From: a virus | IMG/VR virus record: IMGVR_UViG_3300013093_000143 | Location: 1 to 33,225 of that record | Direction: 5' to 3' (one strand) | Length of the DNA stretch: 33,225 nucleotides | In this document: in pieces, positions 1 to 6,499 of the stretch | Position numbering within the stretch: position 1 is the first letter of the stretch | How the letters are laid out: each line of letters begins with the position of its first letter | Notes under the pieces: generated by a model | The model's input: the letters and a program-made list of their open reading frames with translations, nothing else | What the model was told of the DNA's origin: nothing | Databases searched by the model: none | Translations under genes and position numbers: made by a program

Positions 1-1
1 A

Positions 2-2302
2 TATTTAGCAAAACTCCCAGCAGAAGGCGAAACACTACTTTTAGTTCAGCAAAAACCTGTTAAAAAAGAAGGTAAGCCTGTTCTGCATAACGATGGCACC
101 CCAAAATACACTTGGTTGCCTTCTCTGCCAACCAAAATCAAGCCTGAAACAGCCTTGTACGTCAACACAGGTAGTTTCATTATCGATCGTTTTGAGAACG
201 GCAAGCTATCTGCTTCATCTGCCAATTGCGAGCATGTGCTCTTTTTGATGTTAGATGACATCGGAACCAAGTCTAAGACACCGCCGCTCGAACCAACATG
301 GAAGATCGAAACATCTCCCGGCAATCAGCAGTGGGGTTACATATTTGACTTTGATAACCAGCCATCTAAAGGTGAGTTCACCGCTGCAATTACGGCGATT
401 GCTGCCGCTGGATACACTGATGGGGGAGCCACGAACGCAGTGCGTAACGTGCGCGTACCCGGCTCTATCAATCTAAAGGCTGGCAAGGATAACTTTGCTG
501 CCAAACTAATAGAATTTAATGCCGAGCGTGAGTTTACGCTTGAGCAAATCTGCGACGCGCTGGGGGTTGTGCCGAATGATGCAGACACAGCCTCCATGCA
601 GCGTATCGCGCTCACTGACGATGGTGACGACGATATACTGCAATGGGTTTCCGATAACGGTATGTTGCTCGAGAAAGCCAATGGCGCTGGGTGGTACGGT
701 ATCGTTTGCCCCAACAGTGCTGAACATAGCGATGGCAACCCAATGGCACGTTATCACCCCGTCAATCGGGCATTTTGCTGCTATCACGAGCATTGCCAGT
801 CGTTTGATTCGCATGCTTATCTTGAATGGGCAGCCGACAATGGCGCGCCAAAACATCAACCCGGAGTTCGCTCCGAATTATTAACCGAAAAAATGGCTAA
901 GGCTTTAGAGCTAATTACGCCAACAACCATGTTTTCTGATGCTTCCAAAATCATTGCGGAAATAGAAAGAAAAGAGTTAGCCAGAATAGAAAAGGAAGAT
1001 TGGTATGAACGATTCGCGTATGTCCAAGACGACGACGCTTACTTCGATCTTGTCGAAAGACGGGAGATCTCTCGAGGCACGTTTAACGCAATATTTCGAC
1101 ATATTAATTGCCGATCAGTTCACACAGGACGCAAAATTGAAGCCTCAGTCTGCTACGACGAAAACAGACAAGCTCACAATGCCAAAGCTTTAGTTGGTAT
1201 TACCTACGCGGCTGGCGAATCCGTATTTGTTGGGCGTGAAGGTGATGTGTACGGCAATCGTTGGGTAGATGCTAGACCCGATATACAAGATGTAGAGGTC
1301 GGTGATATTTCCATGTGGACAGACTTGCTCGAGCGCCTTGTGCCAATCGAGGCAGACCGCAATCACTTGCTCGATATTATGGCGTTCAAACTTCAGCATC
1401 CAAACATCAAAATTAACCATGCAGTATTGCATGTGGGCGATGAAGGTTGCGGCAAAGATACCATGTGGGCGCCGTTTATCTGGTCAGTCTGTGGAGCGCG
1501 TTTAAAGAATCGCGGTTACATGGATAGCGATAGCTTGCATTCGCAGTGGGGATATGACCTCGAATCAGAGATTTTGATTATCAACGAATTGAAAGAGCCA
1601 GACGCAGCCGCTCGCCGTGCATTGGCGAACAAACTCAAGCCAATCATTGCAGCGCCTCCCGAGATGCTCAACATCAATCGTAAGGGTTTACACCCATACC
1701 AGATGGCTAATAGGCTATTCGTATTGGCATTCTCGAATGAGCAAATTCCTATTAGTTTGGCATCACAAGATAGAAGATGGTTTTGTATCCAATCGGATAC
1801 ACCTCGCATGACTAATGGTGAAGGTAAACGCATTTGGGATTGGTATAACGCTGGGGGCTTTGAGCAAATAGCTGCTAGCTTGTGGGATCGCGACGTATCA
1901 CACTTTAACCCGGGCGAAACGCCGGGCATGACTGAGTTCAAAATGAATTTGATTGAGCATGGTAGGTCAATGGCTGAATCCTTTATCGTAGAAATGCTCA
2001 AAAACCGCGTCGGTGAGTTTGCTCGCGGCGTAATTGGTTCGCCGTTCCATATCGTATGCGATAAGCTAGCTAGCCTTGCGCCATCGGGAACCAAGGTACC
2101 CCAAAGCGCTTTGCTTCATGCACTTAAAGAGGCGGGCTGGGTAGACATGGGGCGGATTGCATCGAACGATTACCCCAACAAAAAGCATATTTTTGTGGCG
2201 CCAGAGGTTCAGGATCAATACAAAAAATCGGATTTACGGCGTATGATTGAGGTACCACCTGAGCCAAAAGCCGTAGTATTAGATATGAAACGGAGTGCGT
2301 AA
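2..2302 (+). CDS. Primase-polymerase/helicase (DUF5906-like), 5' end outside window
   Basis: The frame is open from base 2, so the true start lies upstream and 766 residues are visible. It probably primes and unwinds phage DNA. The N-terminal part looks like an archaeo-eukaryotic primase: an acidic LMLDDIG motif near base 254, SPGNQQWGY at 314-340 and RNVRVPGSINLK at 443-478, as in RepB- and NrS-1-type primases. A Cys/His cluster (CPNSAEH, then CCYHEHC) at 707-796 resembles a zinc-binding site. The C-terminal half is a superfamily-3-like helicase of the DUF5906 kind: Walker A GDEGCGKDT at 1436-1462, Walker B-like ILIINE at 1571-1588, then FSNEQIP and QDRRW, which fit sensor and arginine-finger positions. 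The stop overlaps the methyltransferase start by one base (TAATG). The family is known from phage replication modules; assigning polymerase activity is inference. Confidence 0.85.
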   Translation, partial: YLAKLPAEGETLLLVQQKPVKKEGKPVLHNDGTPKYTWLPSLPTKIKPETALYVNTGSFIIDRFENGKLSASSANCEHVLFLMLDDIGTKSKTPPLEPTWKIETSPGNQQWGYIFDFDNQPSKGEFTAAITAIAAAGYTDGGATNAVRNVRVPGSINLKAGKDNFAAKLIEFNAEREFTLEQICDALGVVPNDADTASMQRIALTDDGDDDILQWVSDNGMLLEKANGAGWYGIVCPNSAEHSDGNPMARYHPVNRAFCCYHEHCQSFDSHAYLEWAADNGAPKHQPGVRSELLTEKMAKALELITPTTMFSDASKIIAEIERKELARIEKEDWYERFAYVQDDDAYFDLVERREISRGTFNAIFRHINCRSVHTGRKIEASVCYDENRQAHNAKALVGITYAAGESVFVGREGDVYGNRWVDARPDIQDVEVGDISMWTDLLERLVPIEADRNHLLDIMAFKLQHPNIKINHAVLHVGDEGCGKDTMWAPFIWSVCGARLKNRGYMDSDSLHSQWGYDLESEILIINELKEPDAAARRALANKLKPIIAAPPEMLNINRKGLHPYQMANRLFVLAFSNEQIPISLASQDRRWFCIQSDTPRMTNGEGKRIWDWYNAGGFEQIAASLWDRDVSHFNPGETPGMTEFKMNLIEHGRSMAESFIVEMLKNRVGEFARGVIGSPFHIVCDKLASLAPSGTKVPQSALLHALKEAGWVDMGRIASNDYPNKKHIFVAPEVQDQYKKSDLRRMIEVPPEPKAVVLDMKRSA

Positions 2303-3309
2303 TGCGATACTTATCAGTTTGTAGTGGTATCGAAGCAACGACGATGGCTTGGCATCATATGGGATGGAAAGCTTCTGGTTTTTCTGAAATAGAACCTTTT
2401 CCGTCTGCGGTGTTAGCGCATCACTATCCAACTGTCACAAACTTTGGTGACATGACTAAATACAAAGAATGGAACTTAAATGAATCAATTGACCTCCTCG
2501 TCGGCGGAACTCCCTGCCAATCTTTCTCAGTCGCAGGGCTTAGAAAAGGAATGGATGATCCGCGCGGTAACTTGGCACTCGTCTATTGTGGCATGCTTGA
2601 CCACTTTAAGCCAAAATGGTTCGTCTGGGAAAACGTCCCCGGTGTCTTGTCATCGTCAGGAGGACGGGACTTTGGTTCCTTCCTCGGGGCGTTGGCAGAA
2701 CTCGGGTATGGGTTCTCCTACAGAGTGTTGGACGCTCGTTTCTTCGGAGTGGCACAGCGACGCAGAAGAGTGTTTGTTGTCGGCTACCTTGGAGATTGGC
2801 GACCTACCGCCGCAGTATTATTTGAGCAAAATAGCTTGCGCCGGGATATTACGCCGCGCCCATCGCCGACAAAAGGATCTCCCGCGTACTTTGAAAGTAG
2901 CCTTGCTCAATATCGCGAGGGAGATATTGCAGAAACCCTTAAAGCAAGCGGTGGAGTCCTCGCTGGAGGAAGTGAAACCTTCATAGTTCAAAAGGCATAT
3001 GAAACTCACCCTGCGGATAGCCGTGTTAAAGAAATGGGTGAAACTTGTCAAACAGTGACAAGCCGTTGGGGTACAGGCGGAGGCAACGTGCCATTGATTG
3101 AAAATAACGCTACCATACGAAGATTGACACCCGTTGAATGTGAGCGATTACAGGGTTTTCCTGATAACTTTACGAATGTTCCTTGGCGTAAAAGTTTAGC
3201 TTCACCAGATGGTTTGAGATATAAAGCGTTAGGTAATTCAATGGCAGTGCCTGTAATGCAATGGATTGGAGAAGGTATTGACATTGTTAAACAAAACCTA
3301 AATGATTAG
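2302..3309 (+). CDS. DNA cytosine-5 methyltransferase (orphan, Dcm-like)
   Basis: This 335-residue protein shows the ordered C5-methyltransferase motifs. Motif I is LSVCSGIE (residues 4-11, AdoMet binding). Motif IV is GGTPCQSFS with catalytic Cys72. Motif VI is WENVPG (109-114), motif VIII is AQRRRRVFVVG (151-161), motif IX is RRLTPVECERLQGFP (273-287) and motif X is ALGNSMAVPV (309-318). The target-recognition region lies between motifs VIII and IX (about 165-270), so the target sequence cannot be read from here. The length is normal for the family and no motif is missing. No restriction endonuclease is adjacent, so self-protection against host restriction or methyl-directed regulation is more likely than a restriction-modification pair. 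It is translationally coupled to the primase-helicase by a 1-nt overlap. Confidence 0.95.
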   Translation: MRYLSVCSGIEATTMAWHHMGWKASGFSEIEPFPSAVLAHHYPTVTNFGDMTKYKEWNLNESIDLLVGGTPCQSFSVAGLRKGMDDPRGNLALVYCGMLDHFKPKWFVWENVPGVLSSSGGRDFGSFLGALAELGYGFSYRVLDARFFGVAQRRRRVFVVGYLGDWRPTAAVLFEQNSLRRDITPRPSPTKGSPAYFESSLAQYREGDIAETLKASGGVLAGGSETFIVQKAYETHPADSRVKEMGETCQTVTSRWGTGGGNVPLIENNATIRRLTPVECERLQGFPDNFTNVPWRKSLASPDGLRYKALGNSMAVPVMQWIGEGIDIVKQNLND

Positions 3310-3327
3310 GTTAAGGAGGATTTAGCT

Positions 3328-3504
3328 ATGACTCAAGAAGAACTATTTGATCTTAGTGAACAGGCTGGCTTTAACGCACTGGAAATTGTGTGCGTTGAGC
3401 CAGAACTGATGAAGCTGGCTGAATTGATTGAAAGCAAGGCAATCCTGCGTTTGTTGTCCGCGCCCGAAGGGTATGTTATGTACACCCCATGTAGGTTACA
3501 CTAG
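3328..3504 (+). CDS. Small hypothetical protein, 58 aa
   Basis: A short ORF starts at ATG 3328 behind a very strong ribosome-binding site (AAGGAGG at 3313-3319, 8 nt upstream). The product begins MTQEELFDLSEQAGFNALE and ends MYTPCRLH. It is mostly helical in appearance and acidic, with no membrane segment or recognised motif. It lies 18 nt after the methyltransferase stop and is probably in the same operon. Two overlapping perfect palindromes begin at its stop codon. The function is unknown; the Shine-Dalgarno sequence and position are the support for it being real. Confidence 0.7.
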   Translation: MTQEELFDLSEQAGFNALEIVCVEPELMKLAELIESKAILRLLSAPEGYVMYTPCRLH

Positions 3505-3523
3505 GGTACCCTAAGCGCTTAGG
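3502..3523. promoter_or_regulatory. Overlapping perfect palindromes
   Basis: TAGGGTACCCTA (3502-3513) and CCTAAGCGCTTAGG (3510-3523) are both perfect dyads and share four bases. They start on the stop codon of the 58-aa gene and precede the 53-aa gene. The first has the same AGGGT/ACCCT half-sites as the sites at 3836 and 7676, but without the 2-bp spacer. They may be a protein-binding site or a weak processing or termination hairpin; only a T-rich stretch follows at about 3531-3535. Confidence 0.4.
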
Positions 3524-3548
3524 TTTAGCATTTTTCATGGAAAATAAT

Positions 3549-3710
3549 ATGAACAAACCAACTCGTAACGATTCTGGAGCCGTCAAGTTTACGCTGTCAA
3601 AAGCAGCTAAAGCTTTGGGCACAAAGGGCGGGCATGTATCATCGCCTGCTAAAACACAGGCTGTACGCAATAACGGTAAGCTGGGCGGACGCCCAAGCAA
3701 AGCAAGTTAG
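3549..3710 (+). CDS. Small basic hypothetical protein, 53 aa
   Basis: The ORF runs from ATG 3549 to TAG 3708-3710. The product is strongly basic (MNKPTRNDSGAVKFTLSKAA at the start) and ends NGKLGGRPSKAS. The NGKLGGRP-type tail is a recurring ending of small phage and plasmid proteins of unknown role, recalled rather than searched, and its charge would suit nucleic-acid binding. The ribosome-binding site is weak (GGAAAAT before the ATG). It is the last rightward gene before the leftward cluster. The function is unknown. Confidence 0.6.
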   Translation: MNKPTRNDSGAVKFTLSKAAKALGTKGGHVSSPAKTQAVRNNGKLGGRPSKAS

Positions 3711-3718
3711 TCCTCTTA

Positions 3719-3795
3719 GGGGTCGAAAGCGGATGCTGGGTTGTTGGGTTGTGACTACATAGCCGACCAGACGCAGCGAGTAGCCCCACTTTTTT
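3719..3795 (+). ncRNA. Possible structured RNA (weak)
   Basis: Just after the 53-aa gene, GGGGTCG (3719-3725) can pair with CGA (3777-3779) and CCCC (3784-3787), enclosing an inner CTGG/CCAG stem. The unit is followed by ACTTTTTT. This could be a small RNA or an elaborate 3' end of the early transcript. It is not a tRNA: no cloverleaf or anticodon arm fits. The support is only manual base pairing. Confidence 0.2.
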
Positions 3796-3835
3796 AAACC
3801 ACGATGTAACCCAATAATTTGTTGCTGTGCATCAT

Positions 3836-3847
3836 AGGGTTTACCCT
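3836..3847. promoter_or_regulatory. Operator-like dyad AGGGTTTACCCT
   Basis: AGGGT-TT-ACCCT is a dyad with a 2-bp spacer. The identical 12-mer occurs in the opposite orientation at 7676-7687, on the far side of the leftward gene cluster, and a gapless relative lies at 3503-3512. A repeated dyad in AT-rich flanks (TATAAAA follows) fits a repressor or activator site. The binding protein is not identifiable here. Confidence 0.45.
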
Positions 3848-4184
3848 TATAAAATCAAAAAACATAGCAAAATCAACGGTTTACGGCGCTTTTTTAAAGT
3901 TTTACCTTAACTTTAAGCAAGGGCAAAACCTTGCCGCCCTTTGTTTATCAGGGTTAGCGGGGCGCGCCCTTAATAACATAAGGCGCGGGCGGCTATATAT
4001 CGCCGCGATACACTCAAATTTTTAAAGGGCGCAAGATAGCACGCAAGGTGCGCGGCTTGCGAATAGTGCAGGGGCGCTATTCTCGCCAATAACCCGCGCG
4101 CCTGATAGCGGCGCGATATTCGCGACAATAGCCCGCCGGATAGCCGCTAGCGAATAGCTAGGGGCTAGGGGCTAATAATAGATA

Positions 4185-4207
4185 GCCGCCTTATGGCGGC
4201 GCTTTTT
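4185..4207 (+). terminator. Rho-independent terminator (rightward)
   Basis: GCCGCC (4185-4190), loop TTAT, GGCGGC (4195-4200), then GC and five T on the plus strand. It would end transcription coming from the primase/methyltransferase side before it enters the leftward genes. On the minus strand there is no clean U-tract. Confidence 0.65.
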
Positions 4208-4209
4208 AA

Positions 4210-4374
4210 TCAGTATCTTTCAAAGGTGCATAGATCATATTGCCCAAAATAAAACCACCGGGCGGGGTTTTCGGCTAGCGCTGCCGTCCTATTTGATCGC
4301 TTAATATAGCGGGTGCCGTTACAGTAAAACGCGCCGCCCTTGCATAGGTTTTTAAAAATGTAGTATTTGCTCAT
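4210..4374 (-). CDS. Small hypothetical protein, 54 aa
   Basis: The start is placed at ATG 4374 (MSKYYIFKNLCKGG...), because AGAGGATTAAACAAAATG gives a good ribosome-binding site there. A longer frame upstream has no support. The protein is basic and aromatic with three cysteines, and it ends FYFGQYDLCTFERY. It resembles no family I recognise. It is the last gene of the leftward operon and is separated from the rest by a hairpin terminator at 4413-4435, so it may be made only by read-through. Its leader is a copy of the leader of the preceding gene. Confidence 0.6.
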   Translation of the reverse strand: MSKYYIFKNLCKGGAFYCNGTRYIKRSNRTAALAENPARWFYFGQYDLCTFERY

Positions 4375-4391
4375 TTTGTTTAATCCTCTAT
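4371..4391 (-). repeat. Duplicated translation leader, copy 1
   Basis: A 21-bp sequence is identical here and at 4637-4657. On the minus strand it spans the ribosome-binding site and start codon of the 54-aa gene (ATAGAGGATTAAACAAAATG plus one base). Sequence identity ends at the start codon, so the leader and not the coding region is duplicated. Confidence 0.85.
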
Positions 4392-4412
4392 TGCCGGTCA
4401 AAATTAACCGCC

Positions 4413-4435
4413 AAAAAACCCCGCGCAAGGCGGGG
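4413..4435 (-). terminator. Leftward terminator or attenuator inside the small-gene operon
   Basis: Read on the minus strand: CCCCGC, loop CTTGC, GCGGGG, followed directly by six T. This is a strong intrinsic terminator after the 61-aa gene and before the 54-aa gene. It either ends the main leftward transcript or attenuates the last gene. On the plus strand the same hairpin is followed by only CGTTTT. Confidence 0.75.
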
Positions 4436-4454
4436 CGTTTTAACTGGTAATTTA

Positions 4455-4640
4455 TTATGGGGTTAAATGGTTTTGGCTTAAAAATTGGCTTACATATTCG
4501 GCGGTAGATTGCCCCCTATAACTAGGAAAACCGCGCCCGCTAATATTGTTCCAGCGCCTTTTATAACTACTCATTAACTTTTTAATTTCCTTGCTTTCTA
4601 CCATTCCTTGATCCGCTACTAATTCGCTTAATGTTTTCAT
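4455..4640 (-). CDS. Small hypothetical protein, 61 aa
   Basis: The start is chosen at ATG 4640 because AGAGGATTAAACAAA precedes it; the longer frame has no ribosome-binding site. The product MKTLSELVADQGMVESKEIK... has a helical N-terminal half with a SKEIKKLMSSYKRRW basic stretch, then a Gly/Ser/Tyr loop and a short helix (AEYVSQFLSQ). No family is recognised. It starts 5 nt after the 95-aa gene ends. A strong terminator follows it. Confidence 0.7.
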   Translation of the reverse strand: MKTLSELVADQGMVESKEIKKLMSSYKRRWNNISGRGFPSYRGQSTAEYVSQFLSQNHLTP

Positions 4641-4657
4641 TTTGTTTAATCCTCTAT
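4637..4657 (-). repeat. Duplicated translation leader, copy 2
   Basis: The second exact copy of the 21-bp leader, in front of the 61-aa gene. The TAA stop of the upstream 95-aa gene (4646-4648) lies inside this leader, so initiation is probably coupled to termination of the previous gene. Confidence 0.85.
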
Positions 4658-4933
4658 AAAAGTAAAATCCACAATATCCCCGCAAGCGATCCACAATAGG
4701 CGCTCTAGGTTATCGGCATGGTTTGATAATTCGGCATAGCTCCAGCCGCCATACTCTTGCAAGGCGTCGGCTACTAGCTTAGGGCTAAAAGCTAATAGCT
4801 GGCGGCTAATAGCCGGATCGCGGCTCAATTCGAAAATGTCATTATCACAAGCGCCCGAATGATAGCCGCGCCGCGCTTGCTCCAGTGTTAATTGCAGCTC
4901 TAGCCGCCCGCTTGAATCTGTCCAAAATTCCAT
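4646..4933 (-). CDS. Hypothetical protein, 95 aa
   Basis: The start ATG 4933 follows AAGGGGTTAAAA. The protein is acidic and aromatic (MEFWTDSSGRLELQLTLEQA...) with predicted helices and a WSYAELSNHADNLERLLWIAC segment that looks amphipathic. It ends DIVDFTFIED. There are no catalytic motifs and no signal peptide. Part of the coding DNA uses the same TAGC-type words as the surrounding intergenic repeats (GCTAATAGCTGGCGGCTAAT region, about 4790-4815). The function is unknown; it sits in the middle of the leftward operon. Confidence 0.75.
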   Translation of the reverse strand: MEFWTDSSGRLELQLTLEQARRGYHSGACDNDIFELSRDPAISRQLLAFSPKLVADALQEYGGWSYAELSNHADNLERLLWIACGDIVDFTFIED

Positions 4934-4945
4934 TTTTAACCCCTT

Positions 4946-5158
4946 TTAAATTTTTGCCTCTTGTTTTAATAATTCGCTTAATTGCTGCCTTAAAAATATA
5001 ACAGTGTCCCATTCGGCGTTATCGCGCCCCCGTGCTCTTTCTTGATTTGTTAATTTATCCTGATACCAATAGAGCGCCCGCGTGATTGCTAAAAATTCCT
5101 CTGAATCTAGGCTAATAGAAAATCTATTAGTGTCTATATCGTTTTTTAAGTTAATCAT
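4946..5158 (-). CDS. Small hypothetical protein, 70 aa
   Basis: The start is set at ATG 5158 (MINLKNDIDTN...), because GGGAGG sits 6 nt upstream; a GTG at 5164 would overlap that ribosome-binding site. The protein begins with a short strand region (FSISLDSEEF) and continues as a charged helix (ALYWYQDKLTNQERARGRDN... FLRQQLSELLKQE), possibly a coiled coil. The ATG lies 2 nt after the stop of the 79-aa gene, which suggests coupling. No known family. Confidence 0.75.
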   Translation of the reverse strand: MINLKNDIDTNRFSISLDSEEFLAITRALYWYQDKLTNQERARGRDNAEWDTVIFLRQQLSELLKQEAKI

Positions 5159-5160
5159 TT

Positions 5161-5400
5161 TCACCTCCCAATTAAAGTTACATCGGCGCTATCGTGATCC
5201 CATTCGGCGTGATCCTCTGATTCCCAATAGGGCTGGACGTCCCCGTTATATTCAATTTTTCCGGCTCGCATAGCTAATTCGAATAATGGCGGCTCGTTTA
5301 ATATTTCCGTTAATTGGCGCTCGCTTTCGGCGTCTATTACTAAGCCGACGCGCTGCCATACTGTTATTTTTTCGTCCGTATAAATTCTAAATTTAGGCAT
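5161..5400 (-). CDS. Small acidic hypothetical protein, 79 aa
   Basis: This 79-residue acidic protein starts MPKFRIYTDEKITVWQRVGL and contains VIDAESERQLTEIL. The strand-helix pattern (beta strands, then a VxAxSExxL helix) is common among small phage proteins of unknown role. The C-terminal half is rich in Trp, Glu, Asp and His (YWESEDHAEWDHDSAD). Its start overlaps the end of the 95-aa gene by 8 nt. The ribosome-binding site is a G-rich run (GGGGGG) 7-12 nt upstream. Confidence 0.75.
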   Translation of the reverse strand: MPKFRIYTDEKITVWQRVGLVIDAESERQLTEILNEPPLFELAMRAGKIEYNGDVQPYWESEDHAEWDHDSADVTLIGR

Positions 5401-5680
5401 TTTCCAAAACCCCCCTTATTGAATTGATATCGGCGCATAATTGCCCTAAGTTATAAATAGAGCCGAAAACAATCCCGCCGCCATATTGTTTATTATGAAA
5501 ACGGCGCCCGCCCAATGGTTTAGCGCGTTTTAATGCTAGCTCATATTTTTTGCTAATTCTATCTAGCCCTGAATAATCGGCTAGATCGTCGCTTGTGGTA
5601 AACGCTAAAAAATGGCAAACGTAACGCGGATTGCCGTTTGAGTCATTGTTTACGCGGGTAAAATCGTCGGTTTGTATCAT
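5393..5680 (-). CDS. Conserved accessory protein, 95 aa (NGNPRYVCHFL / GGRRFHNKQYGGG type)
   Basis: Start ATG 5680 with AGAGGAT 8 nt upstream. The sequence carries two blocks that I recall from accessory proteins of phages, plasmids and conjugative elements: SNGNPRYVCHFLAF (residues 14-27) and YELALKRAKPLGGRRFHNKQ followed by YGGGIVF (46-72). The function of that group is unknown to me. There is no signal peptide or membrane segment. Its co-occurrence with the 203-aa protein just upstream is also typical of accessory regions. Family recognition is from memory and not verified. Confidence 0.75.
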   Translation of the reverse strand: MIQTDDFTRVNNDSNGNPRYVCHFLAFTTSDDLADYSGLDRISKKYELALKRAKPLGGRRFHNKQYGGGIVFGSIYNLGQLCADINSIRGVLENA

Positions 5681-5689
5681 AGTTTTATA

Positions 5690-5703
5690 TCCTCTAGTTA
5701 ATT
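5690..5703 (-). repeat. Shared leader TCCTCTAGTTAATT, copy 1
   Basis: The 14-mer TCCTCTAGTTAATT (plus strand) lies in the leader of the 95-aa gene and again at 6331-6344 before the 203-aa gene. It contains the ribosome-binding site AGAGGA on the minus strand. Confidence 0.7.
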
Positions 5704-5708
5704 AAAAA

Positions 5709-6320
5709 TTAGGCGTATGCCGTCCATTCGCTAGGCTTATAGATTGCCTTGCCTTCAATTACCGCGACGGGTTTAAAACGGCGCGCGCTTGAAAATGAAT
5801 TGATCCTAAAATAGGGCTCTGAATCTTCACTATATCGCTGGATTTTTTTGCTTAATACTTTGCCAATGAAGGCGCCCGCCATTGGTACACTCTCGCCTTG
5901 CATAAAACATTCGCGGCTATCCTCTGATATATCGCGGATTTGACTAATTTTTGCCATTTGACCAGATACGCTCAAAACCTGATAAAAATCTATATTAGTT
6001 TGATCGTAACCCCATGAGCACCGGAAAACGTCCCCCGCTTTTACATCATGCGCGGCGCTTAATTGCTTGATTTTCTCGCGGCGCTCTAGCTTATCGGCGG
6101 CGGCTTTTTCTAGCTTGCTCAATTCTTCGCTAATGTAGGCGTCGCGTTTTTCGATTGTTGCAAATCTATAATGGGCGCGGGGCTTGTTAGATTTGCCACT
6201 AAAAATCAACGCGACGGGGCGCGGCTCATTAGCGCCATAAGCTGCAAACCCTAGCGCGTGGCTTTCGGCTAATAGCTTATAGCTTTCAGGAATAAAAAAT
6301 TCTCTATCGTATGTTTTCAT
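5709..6320 (-). CDS. Conserved hypothetical protein, 203 aa (GDVFRCSWGYDQTN type)
   Basis: The largest gene of the leftward operon. The start is placed at ATG 6320 (MKTYDREFFIPESYK...), 10 nt after AGAGGA; a TTG at 6326 is less likely. The N-terminal part (1-60) includes PRAHYRFATIEKRDAYI. A charged helix (about 65-90) follows. Then comes a compact beta-rich core, KAGDVFRCSWGYDQTNIDFY (about 95-115), ending near PSEWTAYA. I recall this core from plasmid and phage accessory proteins of unknown function, often near anti-restriction genes. It has no transmembrane segment. The ribosome-binding leader (TCCTCTAGTTAATT on the plus strand) is duplicated in front of the 95-aa gene. Confidence 0.8.
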   Translation of the reverse strand: MKTYDREFFIPESYKLLAESHALGFAAYGANEPRPVALIFSGKSNKPRAHYRFATIEKRDAYISEELSKLEKAAADKLERREKIKQLSAAHDVKAGDVFRCSWGYDQTNIDFYQVLSVSGQMAKISQIRDISEDSRECFMQGESVPMAGAFIGKVLSKKIQRYSEDSEPYFRINSFSSARRFKPVAVIEGKAIYKPSEWTAYA

Positions 6321-6330
6321 TTTCAATTTT

Positions 6331-6344
6331 TCCTCTAGTTAATT
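6331..6344 (-). repeat. Shared leader TCCTCTAGTTAATT, copy 2
   Basis: Exact second copy of the 14-mer at 5690-5703, upstream of the 203-aa gene. Together with the 21-bp leader pair at 4371 and 4637, it shows that ribosome-binding leaders in this operon have been copied between genes. Confidence 0.7.
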
Positions 6345-6350
6345 GAATGT

Positions 6351-6497
6351 TTAACCGCAAAACCACGCGGCGGAGTTTTCTTTTAAAAACTCTTGCGCGG
6401 CTTTTTTGGTGTCAAAACGCAAGTGCTGGAGCCATGATCCGCGCTCTATACAAATCACAATCCAGCCATGCGTGTTAAATGTTAGTTTTTGAGCCAT
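6351..6497 (-). CDS. Small hypothetical protein, 48 aa
   Basis: The start is set at ATG 6497 (MAQKLTFNTHGWIVICIERG...), preceded by GGGGGG 9 nt upstream; the longer frame upstream is the shadow of the 38-aa gene. The pattern is two beta strands and one helix (TKKAAQEFLKENSAAW), ending WFCG. It resembles small single-domain phage proteins but no family is recognised. Its ATG is 2 nt beyond the 38-aa stop. Confidence 0.65.
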   Translation of the reverse strand: MAQKLTFNTHGWIVICIERGSWLQHLRFDTKKAAQEFLKENSAAWFCG

Positions 6498-6499
6498 GA

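Larger units (their letters stand above)
3711..4209. other. Gene-free, GC-rich, hairpin-rich region
   Basis: About 500 bases without a credible gene. From the left it holds a possible folded RNA (3719-3795), an AGGGTTTACCCT dyad (3836-3847), and then a block unusually rich in GCGC, GCCG and GATAGC words (about 3950-4200). That block includes a 6-bp hairpin CGCAAG/CTTGCG (4042-4061) and the tandem CTAGGGGCTAGGGGCTAA (about 4158-4175). It ends in a rightward terminator hairpin. A rightward ORF at 3819-4025 has no ribosome-binding site and is not accepted. The block looks like an intergenic repeat region between convergent transcription units. Confidence 0.6.

Noticed and set aside
1516-2094. 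Leftward ORF of 192 codons opposite the primase-helicase
   Set aside because: It lies antisense to the conserved helicase motifs, has no start signal and no recognisable domain.
2480-2986. Rightward ORF of 168 codons inside the methyltransferase
   Set aside because: It overlaps catalytic motifs IV to VIII in another frame and lacks a ribosome-binding site.
3719-3795. tRNA-like or tmRNA-like gene
   Set aside because: No cloverleaf, no T-arm consensus and no CCA end can be drawn; only a general hairpin structure.
3819-4025. Rightward ORF of 68 codons in the GC-rich intergenic block
   Set aside because: No ribosome-binding site, no family resemblance, and composition follows the repeats of the surrounding non-coding DNA.
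5158-5164. GTG 5164 as start of the 70-aa gene
   Set aside because: It would overlap the GGGAGG ribosome-binding site; ATG 5158 is at proper distance.
6320-6326. TTG 6326 as start of the 203-aa gene
   Set aside because: ATG 6320 in the same frame has adequate spacing from AGAGGA and is the preferred codon.
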